64,000 nucleotides of DNA from Qipengyuania marincola (GTDB lineage: Bacteria > Pseudomonadota > Alphaproteobacteria > Sphingomonadales > Sphingomonadaceae). Each line of letters begins with the position of its first letter. The stretch's first letter is position 1. This document shows, in pieces, positions 1-9,101 of this stretch. The position numbers and the translations under genes are program-made. The stretch is taken from positions 62,001 through 126,000 of the forward strand of contig NZ_JARULC010000001.1 of assembly GCF_029688625.1 (NCBI RefSeq), read 5' to 3'. The notes below the pieces were generated by a model that worked only from the letters and a program-made list of their open reading frames with translations, was not told where the DNA came from and ran no database searches.

Positions 1-62
1 TGATGCGCGACCTGGTCGATGGAGCCGAGAAGGCGTTGGCGTCCGCTGGCATCTACAAGTGA
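1..62 (+). CDS. C-terminal end of an unidentified CDS
   Basis: An open frame enters from the left edge and stops with TGA at 60-62, giving about 19 residues that end in LASAGIYK. The frame has no stop in the visible part and is followed 18 bp later by the next Shine-Dalgarno and start, so it is probably the previous gene of the same operon. Too little is present to name a family. Confidence 0.45.
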   Translation, partial: MRDLVDGAEKALASAGIYK

Positions 63-80
63 AGCGCAGGAGGCAAGAAG

Positions 81-146
81 ATGGCTTACGCCAAAGGTCA
101 TGAATTGCGCCGCCCCGTAGAGCCTCTCAGAGCGCTGGGGCAATGA
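81..146 (+). other. Out-of-frame N-terminal piece of the Coq4-family gene
   Basis: ATG at 81 has a strong Shine-Dalgarno (AGGAGG at 68-73, 7-nt spacing) but its frame stops at TGA 144-146 after 21 codons. The peptide ends [12 protein letters not shown]. Coq4 proteins normally carry an RPLxPLxAL stretch directly before the xLIADxEDTxQVF segment that opens the next frame (143 onward). One extra G in the G-run at 137-140 would read ALGAMRQL and fuse the two frames. This therefore looks like the true N-terminus, split by a one-base deletion or a sequencing error. Confidence 0.6.
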
Positions 147-835
147 GGCAGTTGATTGCCGACAAGGAGGATACGGCGCAGGTGTTCCGTATCGTCAAGG
201 CATTGTCGGGCAATTCCTATTATCGGAATTTCAATCGCTTCATGAAGTCGAGCGATGGGCGGCGTATCGCTTCCGACCGGGCCGACCTACTTGAAACCTT
301 GTGCGATCGCAAACGCCTTGCGACCTGTGCGTCTGGCACGCTTGGCCGAGCCTACCTCGATTTTGTTTACGGGGAGGGTCTGACAGCAGAAGGTCTGGCG
401 GAAGCCAGCGAGGCCGGAGGTCTGGAGGACCTCGGCGACCCCGATGTTTCCCTCTATCGTCGGCGCCTTCGCGATTCGCATGACCTGTTTCATGACGTCG
501 CCGGATACGGCAGGGACGCACTGGGCGAATTGTGCGTGCTGTCCTTCGGAAACGCGCAATTCTATAATCACGGGATCGCTTTCATCTTGGGCGTCGGCAT
601 TCCCAAGATGAAACTGGAAGCTGCCCAGTTGCCAGTGGCGCGCGCTGCATTTGAAGCGTGGCGCCGGGGCCGGGCTGCAGCCGATCTGACCACCTTCTAC
701 TGGGAAGAAAATCTCGATCGTCCGTTGGAGGATGTCCGCCGCGGGTTGCGACTGCGTCCGCCGGAGACCTATCAGAGGGTGCGCGCTCTTTCCGAACAGC
801 TCGAACGCGATTACCAGGCGGTCAGGCAGGCATGA
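143..835 (+). CDS. Coq4-family protein (ubiquinone biosynthesis Coq4-like)
   Basis: Coq4 proteins are needed for coenzyme Q synthesis; work on the family links them to oxidative decarboxylation at ring carbon C1. The 230-aa frame contains the family signature [17 protein letters not shown] (about residues 113-129), with the HDxxH...E metal ligands, and the N-terminal [12 protein letters not shown] segment. The true start is probably ATG 81 in another frame; ATG 143 lacks a good ribosome site and overlaps the short upstream frame. The gene ends by ATGA overlap with the thiolase-like gene. Its place at the head of a catabolic operon is unusual for a quinone gene, and ubiE-ubiB lie elsewhere (30.3-32.6 kb), so it may be a Coq4 paralogue acting on the operon's substrate. 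Family assignment is firm; the role here is inference. Confidence 0.8.
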   Translation: MRQLIADKEDTAQVFRIVKALSGNSYYRNFNRFMKSSDGRRIASDRADLLETLCDRKRLATCASGTLGRAYLDFVYGEGLTAEGLAEASEAGGLEDLGDPDVSLYRRRLRDSHDLFHDVAGYGRDALGELCVLSFGNAQFYNHGIAFILGVGIPKMKLEAAQLPVARAAFEAWRRGRAAADLTTFYWEENLDRPLEDVRRGLRLRPPETYQRVRALSEQLERDYQAVRQA

Positions 836-2004
836 GCTTAAGCGACAAATCGGCCATCACCGGAGTGGGCGAAACCGCTTTCGTGAAAGGTACCGAGAAA
901 ACCGCGGTCGACATGATGCTGGAAGCATCGCGCAAAGCCATAGCAGATGCAGGGCTGAAGCCGTCGGATATCGACGGCATGGTTCCTCCGCCGATCTACA
1001 CCACCTCGGAAGAGATGGCGGCTAACCTCGGTATCGAAGTTCTGCGCTATGCCTCTACGGTCCACATGGGCGGGGCGAGCCCTACCACGGCACTCCAGAA
1101 CGCCGCGATGGCAATTGCCAGCGGCTTATGCGACCATGTGCTGGTGACGCTCGGGTGGAACGGTTATTCCGCCTTGCGGCCCAAGCCTGGCGCACCGCCG
1201 ACGCGGCCGATGAACATGAACACCCTGACGAATACGATCCAAGGCTATTACATTCCGTATGGCGTGTTCCTGCCGGTGCAGATGTATGCCTGGCTCGCCA
1301 CCCGGCACTCCCGAATTTACGATATCGGCCCGGAAGCGATGGCGGCCGTTGCACTGGCGTGCCGTCGCCATGCGCAGATGAATCCGCAGGCCTTCACTTA
1401 TGGCCGGGAACTGGATGCCGAAACCTACCATTCCGCGCGCTGGATATCCGAACCCTTTCGCCTCTACGATTGCTGTCTGGAGACTGACGGGGCATGCGCA
1501 GTCGTGGTTTCGCGAATAGACCGCGCCAGGGACATGCCGCATGTTCCCGTGAGCATCGCCGGTGCGGCTGAAGGGCATCCTTACCCCGCCGACGATATCC
1601 CTTCGCGTCCCGACCCCTTCAAGATCGGCCTGAGCTACGCCGCGCCGCGCGCGTTCGAAATGGCGGGGGTCGATCGCGAAGACATGGATTTTCTGCAGAT
1701 CTACGACTGCTTCACCTACGTGGTTCTCCTTCAGCTGGAGGCCCTGGGCTATTGCGAACCAGGTGGACAGGCAGAGTTCGTCGCGAATGGCCAGATCGAG
1801 CTGGGCGGGCGCTATCCCGTCAACACCCATGGCGGCCTGCTGAGCGAGGCCCATGTTTGGGGACTGAACCATGTCGTCGAGGCGGTGCGTCAGTTGCGCC
1901 ACGATTGTGGGGAGCGGCAGGTCGAAGGCGCCCAGACCGGCCTGGTGACCGGCTGGGGCGATCTGGGTGACGGCAGTATAGCGATTTTGAGGAGGTTTGC
2001 GTGA
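832..2004 (+). CDS. Thiolase-superfamily protein lacking the catalytic Cys (Ltp2/SCP-x-like)
   Basis: 390 aa. Start ATG 832 overlaps the Coq4 stop (ATGA). Thiolase fold proteins of the lipid-transfer/SCP-x branch either cleave beta-ketoacyl-CoA or, in Ltp2-type members with a DUF35 partner, catalyse retro-aldol cleavage of steroid side chains. Where biosynthetic thiolases carry the nucleophilic Cys (CSTGSTAL-like motif) this protein has GASPTTAL (about residues 81-88), so Cys is replaced by Gly. It keeps a YDCF motif (291-294) and an NTHGG...H segment (331-341) as seen in Ltp-type proteins. The DUF35 gene follows immediately with a 4-bp overlap, as expected for an obligate complex. Aldolase or acyltransferase activity is more likely than true thiolysis. 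Confidence 0.8.
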   Translation: MSLSDKSAITGVGETAFVKGTEKTAVDMMLEASRKAIADAGLKPSDIDGMVPPPIYTTSEEMAANLGIEVLRYASTVHMGGASPTTALQNAAMAIASGLCDHVLVTLGWNGYSALRPKPGAPPTRPMNMNTLTNTIQGYYIPYGVFLPVQMYAWLATRHSRIYDIGPEAMAAVALACRRHAQMNPQAFTYGRELDAETYHSARWISEPFRLYDCCLETDGACAVVVSRIDRARDMPHVPVSIAGAAEGHPYPADDIPSRPDPFKIGLSYAAPRAFEMAGVDREDMDFLQIYDCFTYVVLLQLEALGYCEPGGQAEFVANGQIELGGRYPVNTHGGLLSEAHVWGLNHVVEAVRQLRHDCGERQVEGAQTGLVTGWGDLGDGSIAILRRFA

Positions 2005-2477
2005 GCGACGAGAAAGATCTGCCGCCCAAGATGCGCCCCTCGGCGCAGGCCGCACCAGCCAAGCCAAAGCCGCGCCCGCAGGATCCGGTGGAGCAGGAAT
2101 TCTGGAACCGGTGTCAGGACGGCAACCTTTACTTCCAGCAGTGCGAAGGATGCGGCAGTTTTCGGCATTTGCCGCGCTATATGTGCGCCCGATGCGGTTC
2201 TCCTGAATGGTCGTGGGAGCGTAGCACCGGCAATGGCACGCTGTTTTCCTGGACGGTGACCCATCAGGCACTGCATCCCGCCTTCGCCGGCGAGATTCCC
2301 TTCATCGCTGCGGTGGTGGAACTGGAGGAGGGAGTGCGCATGGTAACCCGGCTGGTCGATTGCGCGCTCGACGAGCTTGAGCTCGATCTGCCGGTCACGC
2401 TGGATTTCGAGCCGATCTCCGAAGATTTTCGCCTGCCAGTATTCCGACCCGTCGCGATCGCGCGCGCAGAAGGATAG
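2001..2477 (+). CDS. DUF35 Zn-ribbon/OB-fold protein, partner of the thiolase-like protein
   Basis: 158 aa, GTG start at 2001 inside the stop of the preceding gene (GTGA). A rubredoxin-like zinc ribbon is formed by C48-x2-C51 and C62-x2-C65, followed by an OB fold ([15 protein letters not shown]...). Such ChsH2-DUF35/PhlB-like proteins bind thiolase-fold enzymes and are required for their activity, for example with Ltp2 in sterol side-chain cleavage and with PhlAC in phloroglucinol acyl transfer. The first 30 residues are Pro/Lys-rich and probably disordered. No MaoC-type hydratase domain is fused to it, unlike mycobacterial ChsH2. Confidence 0.85.
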   Translation: MSDEKDLPPKMRPSAQAAPAKPKPRPQDPVEQEFWNRCQDGNLYFQQCEGCGSFRHLPRYMCARCGSPEWSWERSTGNGTLFSWTVTHQALHPAFAGEIPFIAAVVELEEGVRMVTRLVDCALDELELDLPVTLDFEPISEDFRLPVFRPVAIARAEG

Positions 2478-2483
2478 ACCAAG

Positions 2484-3734
2484 ATGGATCTCGACTACGG
2501 ACCCCAGTATGACGCGTTTCGCGAGGAAGTGCGCCAGTTCCTGCAAACCCACGGTCACCGCGCACCCGATGGCCAAGGCCGTGCCGCGCGCCCTTCCCCC
2601 GAAGCCGTCGAATGGCAAAAGCTGTTGATCCTGCATGGTTACACGGCGCGTACGATTCCCAAGGAATACGGCGGATACGGAGCCGAGCCGGACATCCTGA
2701 AATCGCGGATCATTGCCGAGGAATTTTCGCGCGCTGGCATCCCCGCAGGCCTTGCGAACCAGGGCATTTCCATGCTCGTTCCCACGCTGCTGGAACTCGG
2801 AACCGAAGCCCAGAAACGGCAATGGATCGAGCCGACCCTAAATGGCGAGATAGTCTGGTGTCAGGGATATTCGGAACCTGGAGCGGGATCGGACCTCGCC
2901 GCGCTCAAGACCAGCGCCCGCGTCGAAAATGGCGACTTTGTCATCAACGGACAGAAGATCTGGACCAGCACGGCCAAGCAGGCGGACATGATCTTTTGCC
3001 TTGTTCGGACCGAACCGGACGCGCCCAAGCACGGCGGCATCTCCTACTTGATCTTCTCGATGGACACACCAGGGATCGAGGTCCGACCACTCAAGACCAT
3101 GACCGGTCATGCCGAGTTCAATGAAACGTTCTTTACCGACGTGCGGGTTCCCCTGGATCAGATCGTCGGGCAGCGCGGGCAGGGGTGGTACGTGGCCAAT
3201 GCCACACTGGGCCATGAACGTGGCATGCTGGGCGACCCCGATGCACTGGAAAACCGGCTCCAGGCGCTGGTCAGGCTGATGCAAAAAGAACGCATCGGCC
3301 AGGGTTGCGCAATGGACAACGCCGTTCTGCGTGACCGGCTGGTTGCATTGCAAGCCGAAGTCGCGGCGATGAAATTCAACGGCATGCGCATCCTGTCGAA
3401 CAGCCTTAGGGGGGATGCCGGCGGCATGGCGAAACTTGTCGTGAAGCTGCAGAGCTGTGAGCTCGCCCATCAGATTTCCGCGCTCGCGATCGACGCAATG
3501 GGCGAGATGGGCATACTCTATCACGGAAGCGAGCGCGAGCGCGAAGACGGTGCCTGGCAGTGGAACTACATGTTCCAGCTTGGTCTGATCATCGGTGGAG
3601 GCACCGCCCAGATCCAGAAGAACATCATCGCCGAACGCGGGCTGGAAATGCCGCGCGAACCCAAGTTCGCAACGCCTCCCGCCGTCGAACAGGCGACGGC
3701 CGTTGCAAGCGGGCAGAATAAGGGAGCCGCCTGA
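2484..3734 (+). CDS. Acyl-CoA dehydrogenase (subunit of a likely FadE pair)
   Basis: 416 aa, FAD-dependent alpha,beta-dehydrogenation of an acyl-CoA. Visible are the N-terminal helical domain, the QGYSEPGAGSDLAALKT motif (about 130-146), GQKIWTSTAKQADM, and the C-terminal GGGTAQIQKNIIAERGLEMP. The MCAD-type catalytic Glu before GT is Gly here; the HER at TLGHERG (about 249-255) is a candidate base, as in IVD/FadE-type enzymes. Start is ATG 2484, 6 nt after the DUF35 stop. It overlaps the next ACAD gene by one base (TGATG), which fits an alpha2beta2 heterotetramer like those of sterol and bile-acid side-chain degradation. Confidence 0.9.
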   Translation: MDLDYGPQYDAFREEVRQFLQTHGHRAPDGQGRAARPSPEAVEWQKLLILHGYTARTIPKEYGGYGAEPDILKSRIIAEEFSRAGIPAGLANQGISMLVPTLLELGTEAQKRQWIEPTLNGEIVWCQGYSEPGAGSDLAALKTSARVENGDFVINGQKIWTSTAKQADMIFCLVRTEPDAPKHGGISYLIFSMDTPGIEVRPLKTMTGHAEFNETFFTDVRVPLDQIVGQRGQGWYVANATLGHERGMLGDPDALENRLQALVRLMQKERIGQGCAMDNAVLRDRLVALQAEVAAMKFNGMRILSNSLRGDAGGMAKLVVKLQSCELAHQISALAIDAMGEMGILYHGSEREREDGAWQWNYMFQLGLIIGGGTAQIQKNIIAERGLEMPREPKFATPPAVEQATAVASGQNKGAA

Positions 3735-4825
3735 TGGATTTCGGACTTTCGCAAGACCAGGAGATGCTCTGCGACGCGATCAGCCGCACTCTTGCTGATA
3801 CTTGTCCGCTCGATCATGTGCGCGAATGCGCGGAGGGCTCGGTTCCCTTCAGCGACAACGTGCGTTCGGCGCTGGGCGAAATCGGCATTTGGGGAATGAT
3901 GGTTCCCGAGCAACATGACGGGCTCGGGATGACAATGCTCGATGCCGCCGCTGTGGCCGAGCAGCTCGGCTATGCCGTCGCGCCGGTGCCTTTTATCGGT
4001 GCCCATGTACTGGCACCCCTTGCGCTGGCACAGGGCGGTAGCGAGGAGTTGAAGGCGCACTGGCTGCCGAGGATAGCGAAGGGCGAGGCGCAAATCGCCG
4101 TCGCGATCGCGGAAACGGTGGAGATCCGGGACCGGGCAGGCGTGGACTTCGACGGCGCAAAGCTCGACGGAACGGCTTTGTTCGCGCTCGACTTCCTGGA
4201 AGCCGACGCGTTTCTGGTAGCCGATACCGCCGGTCGTATGCACTTCGTAGCTGGCGATGCTGCGGGTCTGGAGAAGGTTGCTCTCAAAACGATCGACCGC
4301 ACCCGGAGCGTAGGGGAGCTGCGGTTTTCTGGCGTAGCGGGCGAGGCTCTCGCGGACGATGGTGGGGCCACAGTCAGGCGCCTGCGGGACGCCGGCCGGG
4401 TGCTCCTGGCCGCCGATAGCCTCGGTGCGGGCCAGGCTATGATCGAAAAAGCGGTCGACTATGCCGGGCAGCGCGAACAGTTCGGACGAGTGATCGGCAG
4501 CTTCCAGGCGGTCAAGCATATGTGCGCGGAAATGGCTGCCCGCCATGAACCATGCCGTTCGCTGGTCTGGTATGCCGCCCATGCGTTCGATGCGACGCCC
4601 GACGAGGCTTCGCTGGTGGCATGCCATGCCAAATCACATACGGGCGAAGTCCACCGTTTTGTCGCCCGAACCTCAACCGAGGTGCATGGGGGGATGGGTT
4701 TTACCGATCTCCTAGGTCTGCATTTCTGGTTCAAGCGAATCGGTTTCGACCGCCAGGTTCTGGGAAGTCCCGAAGCGGTCCGGGCCGAAGCAGCGGCCTT
4801 GCAGGGGTGGACGCAGGTCGCATGA
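3734..4825 (+). CDS. Acyl-CoA dehydrogenase, second subunit
   Basis: 363 aa, shorter than its partner. It has ACAD N-, middle and C-terminal domains, with QREQFGRVIGSFQAVKHMCA (FAD contact, about 250-269) and VHGGMGFTDLLGLHFWFKR near the C-terminus, a motif typical of the smaller FadE subunit in heteromeric enzymes. The first third is divergent and the middle domain is short, so it may lack full substrate-binding capacity and depend on the 2484-3734 product. Start ATG overlaps the upstream stop by one base. Confidence 0.88.
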   Translation: MDFGLSQDQEMLCDAISRTLADTCPLDHVRECAEGSVPFSDNVRSALGEIGIWGMMVPEQHDGLGMTMLDAAAVAEQLGYAVAPVPFIGAHVLAPLALAQGGSEELKAHWLPRIAKGEAQIAVAIAETVEIRDRAGVDFDGAKLDGTALFALDFLEADAFLVADTAGRMHFVAGDAAGLEKVALKTIDRTRSVGELRFSGVAGEALADDGGATVRRLRDAGRVLLAADSLGAGQAMIEKAVDYAGQREQFGRVIGSFQAVKHMCAEMAARHEPCRSLVWYAAHAFDATPDEASLVACHAKSHTGEVHRFVARTSTEVHGGMGFTDLLGLHFWFKRIGFDRQVLGSPEAVRAEAAALQGWTQVA

Positions 4826-4888
4826 GACGATGAATTAGGCGCACGCTACCGACAAAATCGTGGCCACCAAGGAGAGAGGAATTAATAC

Positions 4889-6499
4889 GTGATCGACTGG
4901 AACCTTGGCGACATCCTTGATGCAATCGAACCTGCGGTCCCGGAAGATGCTCCGGCGCTGATTCACGGCGACCGGATCATTAGCTGGCCCGAAATGTCGA
5001 AGCGTTCGAACAATTTGGCGCGCAATCTGCGCGCGCAAGGTGCAGGCGACGGGGCGAAGATAGCCTTCTACATGCGCAACCGTCCCGAATACGGGGAATT
5101 GATGGCCGCGTGCTTCAAGGGCCGCCTCACGCACGTGAACATCAATTATCGTTACCGTCCCGAGGAGGTTTTCTACATCTTCGACGATTCCGATAGCGAG
5201 GTAATTGTTTACAGTTCCGAGTTCCGCGACTGCATTCTTGAACTGAAGGAACGGTTGACCAAGGTTCATACATTTGTAGAAATCGGCGATGCTTCGCAGA
5301 TCGCTTCCTTCGCGCTTCCTTACGAAAAACTTGTAGAAGGTAACGGCGCGCCTCTCGATATCGAGCGTTCCCCCGATGACCTGCTGTTCATATATACAGG
5401 CGGTACCACCGGCATGCCCAAGGGCGTGATGTGGCGACACGATGATATGCGCAAGGCTCAGCTCGACGCGCAAAAGCTGCTGGGTCCGGTTCCCCAGACC
5501 ATGGAGGAAATGGTGGCCCTGGTGAAGCAGGGCGAGCTTGCGCGCATCACTTTGCCGGCGTGCCCGCTGATGCATGGAACCGGGTTCATTACTGCTATCG
5601 GCACGCTCATGTCGGGCGGGGCCATCGTCACGCTGTCCGATCCATCCTTCGACGCGGAAGAATTGTGGGATGCGGTGGACCAGCACAAGGTGCAGAGCAT
5701 CGCCATTGTCGGTGACGCTTTTGCCAAACCCATGCTGCAGGCGCTGGACGCCCACCCGAAGCGCTGGGACACGAGCAGCCTGATTTCGATCATCTCGTCC
5801 GGCGTCATGTGGAGTAAACAGGTAAAGGCGGGCCTGTGCAAACATATCCCCCAGGTCATCCTCATGGACAGTTTTGGCGCTTCGGAAGGGCTGGGCTACG
5901 GCTTGTCGGTGACGACCGCACAGGGCGGCACCAACACCGCGAAATTCGGGATCGGGGAATTTTGCGACGTATTCGACGAGAACGACCGGAAGGTCGAGGC
6001 GGGGAGCGGCGTGCCCGGCTTTATTGCCCGCAAGGGCGCAATCCCCACAGGATACTACAAGGACCCGGAAAAGTCGGCCAAGACTTTCAGGACGATCGAT
6101 GGCGTGCGTTACTCCATCCCGGGCGACTGGTGCCGGGTGGAATCCGATGGAAGCCTGACCTTGCTGGGCCGCGGCAGCGTCTGCATCAACACCGCAGGTG
6201 AAAAGGTTTACCCCGAGGAGGTGGAGGAAGTGCTCAAAACCCATCCCGCCATTGCCGACGCGCTTGTCGTCGGGGTGCCTGACGAAAAATGGGGCGAAGC
6301 GGTGACCGCTGTGGTGCATTTGACCCAGGATGCGGACTTCGACGCGCAAGCGATCAAGGATCACGTGCGCCAGCAACTGGCAGGTTACAAAACGCCCAAG
6401 GCGATTTGCCCAACGCAAACCGCCTTGCGCGCGTCAAACGGCAAGGCGGATTATACTACGGCTAAAGACATCGCGAAAGCGGGTGCCGGGGCCTCGTGA
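4889..6499 (+). CDS. AMP-dependent acyl-CoA synthetase (FadD17/FadD19-like)
   Basis: 536 aa. It activates a carboxylic acid to its CoA thioester through an acyl-adenylate. The P-loop YTGGTTGMPKGVMWRHDD (about 169-186), with the MWR extension seen in sterol-side-chain ligases of the FadD19 type, is clear. So are GDWCRVESDGSLTLLGRG (A8 hinge region) and GEKVYPEEVEEVLKTHP. Start is GTG 4889, with an AGAGG ribosome site about 9 nt upstream; the 63-bp gap before it is the only real gap within the operon. It overlaps the monooxygenase gene by 4 bp (GTGA). It probably activates the acid released by the hydrolase. Confidence 0.88.
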   Translation: MIDWNLGDILDAIEPAVPEDAPALIHGDRIISWPEMSKRSNNLARNLRAQGAGDGAKIAFYMRNRPEYGELMAACFKGRLTHVNINYRYRPEEVFYIFDDSDSEVIVYSSEFRDCILELKERLTKVHTFVEIGDASQIASFALPYEKLVEGNGAPLDIERSPDDLLFIYTGGTTGMPKGVMWRHDDMRKAQLDAQKLLGPVPQTMEEMVALVKQGELARITLPACPLMHGTGFITAIGTLMSGGAIVTLSDPSFDAEELWDAVDQHKVQSIAIVGDAFAKPMLQALDAHPKRWDTSSLISIISSGVMWSKQVKAGLCKHIPQVILMDSFGASEGLGYGLSVTTAQGGTNTAKFGIGEFCDVFDENDRKVEAGSGVPGFIARKGAIPTGYYKDPEKSAKTFRTIDGVRYSIPGDWCRVESDGSLTLLGRGSVCINTAGEKVYPEEVEEVLKTHPAIADALVVGVPDEKWGEAVTAVVHLTQDADFDAQAIKDHVRQQLAGYKTPKAICPTQTALRASNGKADYTTAKDIAKAGAGAS

Positions 6500-8133
6500 G
6501 CCATTCGCCCCTTCCTGACTATGATGTCGTAATCGTCGGGGCCGGGTTCAGCGGAATATACCTGCTTTACAAGCTGCGTCAGGCGGGGTTCGATGTTCTG
6601 CTGGTAGACGCAGCGGAGCAGCCGGGCGGAATCTGGTACTGGAACCGCTATCCGGGAGCACGGGTCGATTCCCAGGTTCCACTTTACGAATTTTCCATTG
6701 CGGAAGTATGGAAAAGCTGGACGTGGAGCGAACGATTTCCAGGCTGGGAAGAACTGCGCGCCTATTTCCTCCACGTCTGCGATACGCTCGACCTCTGGCC
6801 GGCAATGAGAATGAAAACACGGGTCGAAAGCGCGCCGTTCGATGAAGACACCGCCTGCTGGCGATTGAAGCTCGACGATGGCGGAAAAGTAAGCGCGCGT
6901 TTCCTCTTGCCGGCCCTGGGGTTCGCCTCGAAACCCTACATTCCCGATATCCCGGGCCTTAGCGATTTCGAAGGCGAATGGTGCCATACCGCCCGCTGGC
7001 CGCAGGAAGGCATCGACCTTTCCGGCCGCCGGATCGCCCTGATCGGCACGGGTGCCAGCGGCGTACAGGTGGCGCAGGAGGCGGCAAGCTGCGCGGAGCA
7101 GCTGACGCTTTTTCAGCGAACCCCGATTCTCGCCCTTCCCATGCGGCAGGAAAAACTGGACGCTGATCGTCAGCTTCGCGAAAAATCCGAATATCCCGCT
7201 GTCTTCCAGAAAAGGCTTACGACAAGTGGCGGTTTCGAATGCCAATCGCTGGACATTTCGGCCCTGGCTGTGACCGAGGAAGAGCGGACTACGCATTTCG
7301 AGGATTTGTGGCAGCGAGGAGGGTTGCGCTTCTGGTATCATAATTTCGCTGACATACTGACGAACGAGGACGCCAATCGCCACGCCTACGAGTTCTGGCG
7401 TGACAAGGTGCGCGAGCGGATCTGCGACCCGACCATTGCCGAGAAGCTCGCTCCCGATGAGCCGCCACATCCCTTCGGGACCAAGCGACCATCGCTCGAA
7501 CAGAATTATTACGAGATCTTCGCACAAGACAATGTGACGCTGGTCGATCTGAACGACACCGCGATCACTCGCGTCACCGAGGCCGGGATAGAAACAGCCA
7601 CTGGCATGATCCCGTGCGATCTCATTGTCTTCGCGACCGGCTTCGATGCCGGTCGTGGCGGGCTCATCGACATGAACATCACCGGCCGCGGTCGGCTGGC
7701 GCTGGCAGAAGCATGGAAGAGTGAGATCAAAGCCTATCTGGGCATGGCCGTCGCCCAATTTCCGAACATGCTGTTCGCCTACGGCCCGCTCAGCCCTTCA
7801 GGCTTTTCCAACGGTCCGACAAGCGCCGAAATCCAGGGTGACTGGATCTGCGATTTCCTGATCTGGCTGCGCAATAACAGGATCGGCCTTTTCGAAGCCG
7901 ATGCGCTGGCCGAGCGAAGCTGGACCGATATGGTCGCCCAAGTAGGGTCGATGACGCTCTTCCCCAAGGCTGAATCGTGGTACATGGGAGCCAATATTCC
8001 CGGCAAACCCCGACAACTGATCAATTTCCCCAGCGTATCTGGTTACGCCGATCTATGCCACGATGTCGCACGGCACGATTATCGTGGTTTTATCAGGAAT
8101 ACACTATCCGGTATGGAGACTGCGCCGAAATGA
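6496..8133 (+). CDS. Flavin-containing Baeyer-Villiger-type monooxygenase
   Basis: 545 aa, GTG start overlapping the synthetase stop. Class B flavoprotein monooxygenases insert one oxygen from O2 next to a ketone, making an ester or lactone with NADPH. Two Rossmann motifs are present, GAGFSGIYLLYKL (FAD, 15-27) and GTGASGVQVAQEAA (NADP, about 184-197). The full BVMO fingerprint FxGxxxHxxxWP occurs as FEGEWCHTARWP (158-169). DLIVFATGFDAG is the C-terminal ATG motif. The alpha/beta hydrolase directly downstream would hydrolyse the ester. The substrate is unknown; cyclic or side-chain ketones of terpenoid/steroid type are plausible from context. Confidence 0.9.
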   Translation: MSHSPLPDYDVVIVGAGFSGIYLLYKLRQAGFDVLLVDAAEQPGGIWYWNRYPGARVDSQVPLYEFSIAEVWKSWTWSERFPGWEELRAYFLHVCDTLDLWPAMRMKTRVESAPFDEDTACWRLKLDDGGKVSARFLLPALGFASKPYIPDIPGLSDFEGEWCHTARWPQEGIDLSGRRIALIGTGASGVQVAQEAASCAEQLTLFQRTPILALPMRQEKLDADRQLREKSEYPAVFQKRLTTSGGFECQSLDISALAVTEEERTTHFEDLWQRGGLRFWYHNFADILTNEDANRHAYEFWRDKVRERICDPTIAEKLAPDEPPHPFGTKRPSLEQNYYEIFAQDNVTLVDLNDTAITRVTEAGIETATGMIPCDLIVFATGFDAGRGGLIDMNITGRGRLALAEAWKSEIKAYLGMAVAQFPNMLFAYGPLSPSGFSNGPTSAEIQGDWICDFLIWLRNNRIGLFEADALAERSWTDMVAQVGSMTLFPKAESWYMGANIPGKPRQLINFPSVSGYADLCHDVARHDYRGFIRNTLSGMETAPK

Positions 8134-9101
8134 ATGAAATGAAACCAATCCACGACGGGTCAACAGATATTGATCCCGTATGGGCCGGCGACGGGGCGGA
8201 TATACCCGAATGGTTCGCCTGGGCGCTGAGCGTGCCCCGTGAGGAAGGCTTCGTAGAGGTTGGTGGCGCGCGGGTGCATTATCTTCGCTGGGGCAGGCGT
8301 GACCGGCCCAAATTGCTCATGACTCACGGTTTTCTCGCCCATGCCCGCTGCTTTGCCTTCATCGCACCGTACCTTGCCGAAGACTACGACGTGGTGGCGT
8401 TCGATCTGGCCGGTATGGGCGATAGCGAGATGCGCGGCGTGGCCGATATAGCTGCGCGGGGAAAGGAATTTGTCGAGATCAGCGAAGCGCTCGATTTGTT
8501 TGCAGATGGAAGCAGACCGACGATCATCGCCCATAGTTTCGGCTCGGGTGCAGCGCTGACCGCCGTTTCCCAATCGCCGGATGCCTTCGCCGGCGTTATT
8601 GTCTGCGATCTCATGGTGATGCGGCCCGAAAAGCTGGAGAAATACTGGACCATGGGCAGATCGAGCCCCGGGTCGGGTAATCCTGACAAACCGGTGCGAC
8701 GCTACCCCACCTACGAAGCGGCGCGCGAGAGGTATATCCTGTCGCCGCCGCAGGCAGTTGGTGAGCCGTTCCTGATGGATTACATGGCCTATCACTCTCT
8801 CCGCCGCGATGGCGAGGAGTGGACATGGAAGTTTTCTTCCGAAGTGTTCCGGCGCAGCAACAAGCCCGACGAATGGCTGACAGTAGGCCAGAGGCTGGTC
8901 GATGCGCCCGGGCGCAAAGCGATTGTGTACGGCGAGAAAAGTCAGCTCTTTGATCGCGATTCCGCCCGCTATATCCGGGAACTGGGAGGGGGAAAGATAC
9001 CAATTGTTGCAGTGCCCGATGCACGCCATCATCTCATGCTGGATCAGCCGCTCGCGTTCGTCGCTGCGCTACGGGCGGTACTGGCCTTTTGGAGCCTCTG
9101 A
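8130..9101 (+). CDS. Alpha/beta hydrolase (probable ester/lactone hydrolase)
   Basis: 323 aa. Start ATG 8130 overlaps the monooxygenase stop (ATGA); ATG 8139 is an alternative. It has the alpha/beta-hydrolase core: oxyanion motif THGFLAHARCF, nucleophile elbow AHSFGSG (Ser), acid region after KAIVYGEKSQLFD, and catalytic His in RHHLMLDQP. A lid segment sits between the elbow and the C-terminal part. BVMO-hydrolase pairs are common in ketone catabolism, so it most likely opens the ester or lactone. It is the last gene of the operon before a 419-bp gap. Confidence 0.85.
   Translation: MNEMKPIHDGSTDIDPVWAGDGADIPEWFAWALSVPREEGFVEVGGARVHYLRWGRRDRPKLLMTHGFLAHARCFAFIAPYLAEDYDVVAFDLAGMGDSEMRGVADIAARGKEFVEISEALDLFADGSRPTIIAHSFGSGAALTAVSQSPDAFAGVIVCDLMVMRPEKLEKYWTMGRSSPGSGNPDKPVRRYPTYEAARERYILSPPQAVGEPFLMDYMAYHSLRRDGEEWTWKFSSEVFRRSNKPDEWLTVGQRLVDAPGRKAIVYGEKSQLFDRDSARYIRELGGGKIPIVAVPDARHHLMLDQPLAFVAALRAVLAFWSL

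Noticed and set aside
143-146. Programmed frameshift in the Coq4 gene
   Set aside because: No slippery heptamer or downstream stimulatory structure is evident; a simple deletion or sequence error is more economical.
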